The notes beneath the pieces are model-generated. The model was not told the DNA's origin. It was given only the letters and a program-made list of their open reading frames with translations, and made no database searches. Made by a program: the position numbers and the translations under genes. Positions 63,154 to 64,000 of a DNA stretch of 64,000 nucleotides are shown piece after piece. The number at the start of each line of letters is the position of its first letter. Positions within the stretch are counted from its first letter, which is position 1. The DNA is from Fusibacter sp. 3D3. GTDB lineage: Bacteria > Bacillota > Clostridia > Peptostreptococcales > Acidaminobacteraceae. Location of the stretch: the NCBI RefSeq assembly GCF_001748365.1, contig NZ_BDHH01000010.1:142365-206364 (forward strand), written 5' to 3'.

Positions 63154-63474
63154 TTAAATATCTATATATGAACTAATCGCCTTCAAGGCATAAATAATGC
63201 TGATGGCATCTGTTTTTGAAAAATTCGGATGATAATTCGTAAGGCGTTCTAAGTTCCAGAAGGTATCGGTTAGTGCCGCAAGTTCAGTTGCCACGCCATG
63301 GGTAGGAATACATAAGAAGTTACCATGGGCGTAGTGACCACAAATGATGTGAAAACAACTTCCACGAGCGGTTATTTTTATCTCATAGGGATGAACGGTA
63401 GTGAGCAACTGGACTTGACCTTCCCAAGAGCCAGACTTAGATTTACTTTTAGAACAACGATAATCAAAAATCAT
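63154..63474 (-). CDS. DUF6618-like small protein of a transposition module
   Basis: 106 aa from ATG at 63474 with AGGAGG six bases upstream; the longer open frame to 63684 overlaps the upstream ATPase gene on another frame and is not used. Starts MIFDYRCSKSKSKSGSWEG, then VQLLTTVHPYEIKITARGSCFHII in part, PTHGVATELAALTDTFWNLE in part. I associate this with DUF6618 proteins located beside ExeA-type ATPases of transposons, from recall and not from search. The function is unknown; a small DNA- or protein-binding accessory is plausible. Confidence 0.6.
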   Translation of the reverse strand: MIFDYRCSKSKSKSGSWEGQVQLLTTVHPYEIKITARGSCFHIICGHYAHGNFLCIPTHGVATELAALTDTFWNLERLTNYHPNFSKTDAISIIYALKAISSYIDI

Positions 63475-63484
63475 AAAAAACCTC

Positions 63485-64000
63485 CTAGAGTTCAGTATCG
63501 TTAATGGCTTGCATGACCATGTCAGTATTAATAGATGACGCTTTGTGACTTTCGCCGATGAGTAAGCTCGCGTTGCAAAACTTATTGATAATTCGGGGTG
63601 TGCCATCGGCGGCATTGAGTATGGCTTCGATAGCATTATCATCGAAAATGGATTGAGTGCATCCAGCACCTTTAAGCTTATCATTTATATAGCATCGACC
63701 TTCTTCTTTTGTTAAGCCCCCCATGTCATAGTTCATCACGATGCGCTGACGAAAGGGCTCATGGATGCCCAAACGAAGTGTTGAATTGAGAGAAGGCAGT
63801 CCAGCAAGGAGTATGGCAGCGCGATCTCTAGAATCCATTTCAAAGTTAAAGAGAATCTTAAGGTCATTGAGAATGGCGGTATTGATATAGTTGGCTTCAT
63901 CAATGATAATAACGGGTGTTTTTCGTTTTTCAATGGCAAGTCGTGAAATTTCATCTTGAATAGTTCTGAAATTATCAGGCTTACGAAAAGCGGGTTGCGC
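63485..64000 (-). CDS. ExeA/TniB-like AAA ATPase, C-terminal part (runs off the window)
   Basis: Frame open from 64000 (minus) to the stop at 63485; 171 residues visible. Walker B with PVIIIDEANYI (about 31-41 of the visible part) is followed by sensor-1 type ILLAGLPSLNSTLR, an arginine-rich LRLGIHEPFRQRI, and a winged helix-like tail with GTPRIINKFCNASLL, all typical for AAA ATPases of transposition systems (TniB, ExeA, IstB-like). A shorter start at ATG 63838 would lose Walker B and is not used. Its partner transposase should be located beyond base 64000. Confidence 0.82.
   Translation of the reverse strand, partial: AQPAFRKPDNFRTIQDEISRLAIEKRKTPVIIIDEANYINTAILNDLKILFNFEMDSRDRAAILLAGLPSLNSTLRLGIHEPFRQRIVMNYDMGGLTKEEGRCYINDKLKGAGCTQSIFDDNAIEAILNAADGTPRIINKFCNASLLIGESHKASSINTDMVMQAINDTEL

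Noticed and set aside
63475..63684. N-terminal extension of the DUF6618-like protein
   Set aside because: It overlaps the ATPase gene in another frame; the AGGAGG site six bases before 63474 marks the real start.

Overview
The window looks like chromosomal DNA of a low-GC, anaerobic, fermentative Bacillota of the class Clostridia. The basis is AT-rich codon use, strong AGGAGG-type ribosome sites, SigA-type promoters, a four-gene NAD(P)-linked [FeFe] hydrogenase operon, Clostridia-type gene order (M23-S41-uvrB-uvrA; PHP-rapZ-yvcK-NUDIX-whiA; dnaE-pfkA-pyk), an SOS box of Bacillus/Clostridium type and two Rex-like operators. A Fusibacter-like lineage would fit, but this is a guess from gene order and not a determination. 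No rRNA, tRNA or CRISPR array is seen.

Layout. 1-9.7 kb: envelope proteases (M23 end, S41) and nucleotide excision repair (uvrB, uvrA, uvrC), with an SOS box on uvrB. 9.8-14.5 kb: hndABCD-like electron-bifurcating or NADP-reducing [FeFe] hydrogenase behind a Rex-like operator. 14.6-19.4 kb: a dNMP kinase, then an operon behind a second Rex-like operator that encodes a divergent, probably sensory [FeFe] hydrogenase with two DRTGG proteins, two GHKL ATPases and a PHP phosphoesterase. 19.6-27 kb: typA, three Tad-type pilin-like or secreted membrane proteins, a reduced protein kinase and a GH18 glycosidase. 27.2-31.2 kb: zinc-ribbon miniprotein and an ATP-grasp/PHP/polysaccharide-deacetylase operon. 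31.2-35.5 kb: pantothenate operon (DUF2520, panB, panC, panD) behind a structured leader with an intrinsic terminator, then murB. 35.6-40 kb: structured repeat element, Na+/H+ antiporter-like protein and an RsbW/RsbV/PP2C-like partner-switching module. 40.1-52.4 kb: PHP, rapZ, yvcK, NUDIX, whiA, a lipoprotein, dnaE, pfkA, a second copy of the structured repeat, pyk. 52.5-60 kb: mostly accessory and minus-strand genes (M19 dipeptidase, DUF819 transporter, XRE-cupin regulator, ferredoxin-type aldo/keto reductase, paired DUF606 transporters with a divergent Crp-type regulator, GerMN lipid-anchored or membrane protein). 60-64 kb: a long cruciform, rlmD, then a mobile-element border (serine recombinase, DUF6618-like protein, truncated AAA ATPase).

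How it fits together. The two Rex-like sites suggest that the catalytic hydrogenase and the putative sensory hydrogenase operon share NADH/NAD+ control, so that one makes or uses H2 and the other may report redox or H2 state to ATPase and phosphoesterase partners. The most unusual non-coding objects are (i) a three-hairpin, closed-stem element present twice (35.6 and 50.3 kb) with different but base-paired stem sequences and a conserved tail, (ii) the pan leader, (iii) a 119-bp nested inverted repeat at 60.05 kb sharing a 21-bp word with 53.6 kb, and (iv) an inverted repeat that encloses the murB -10 region.
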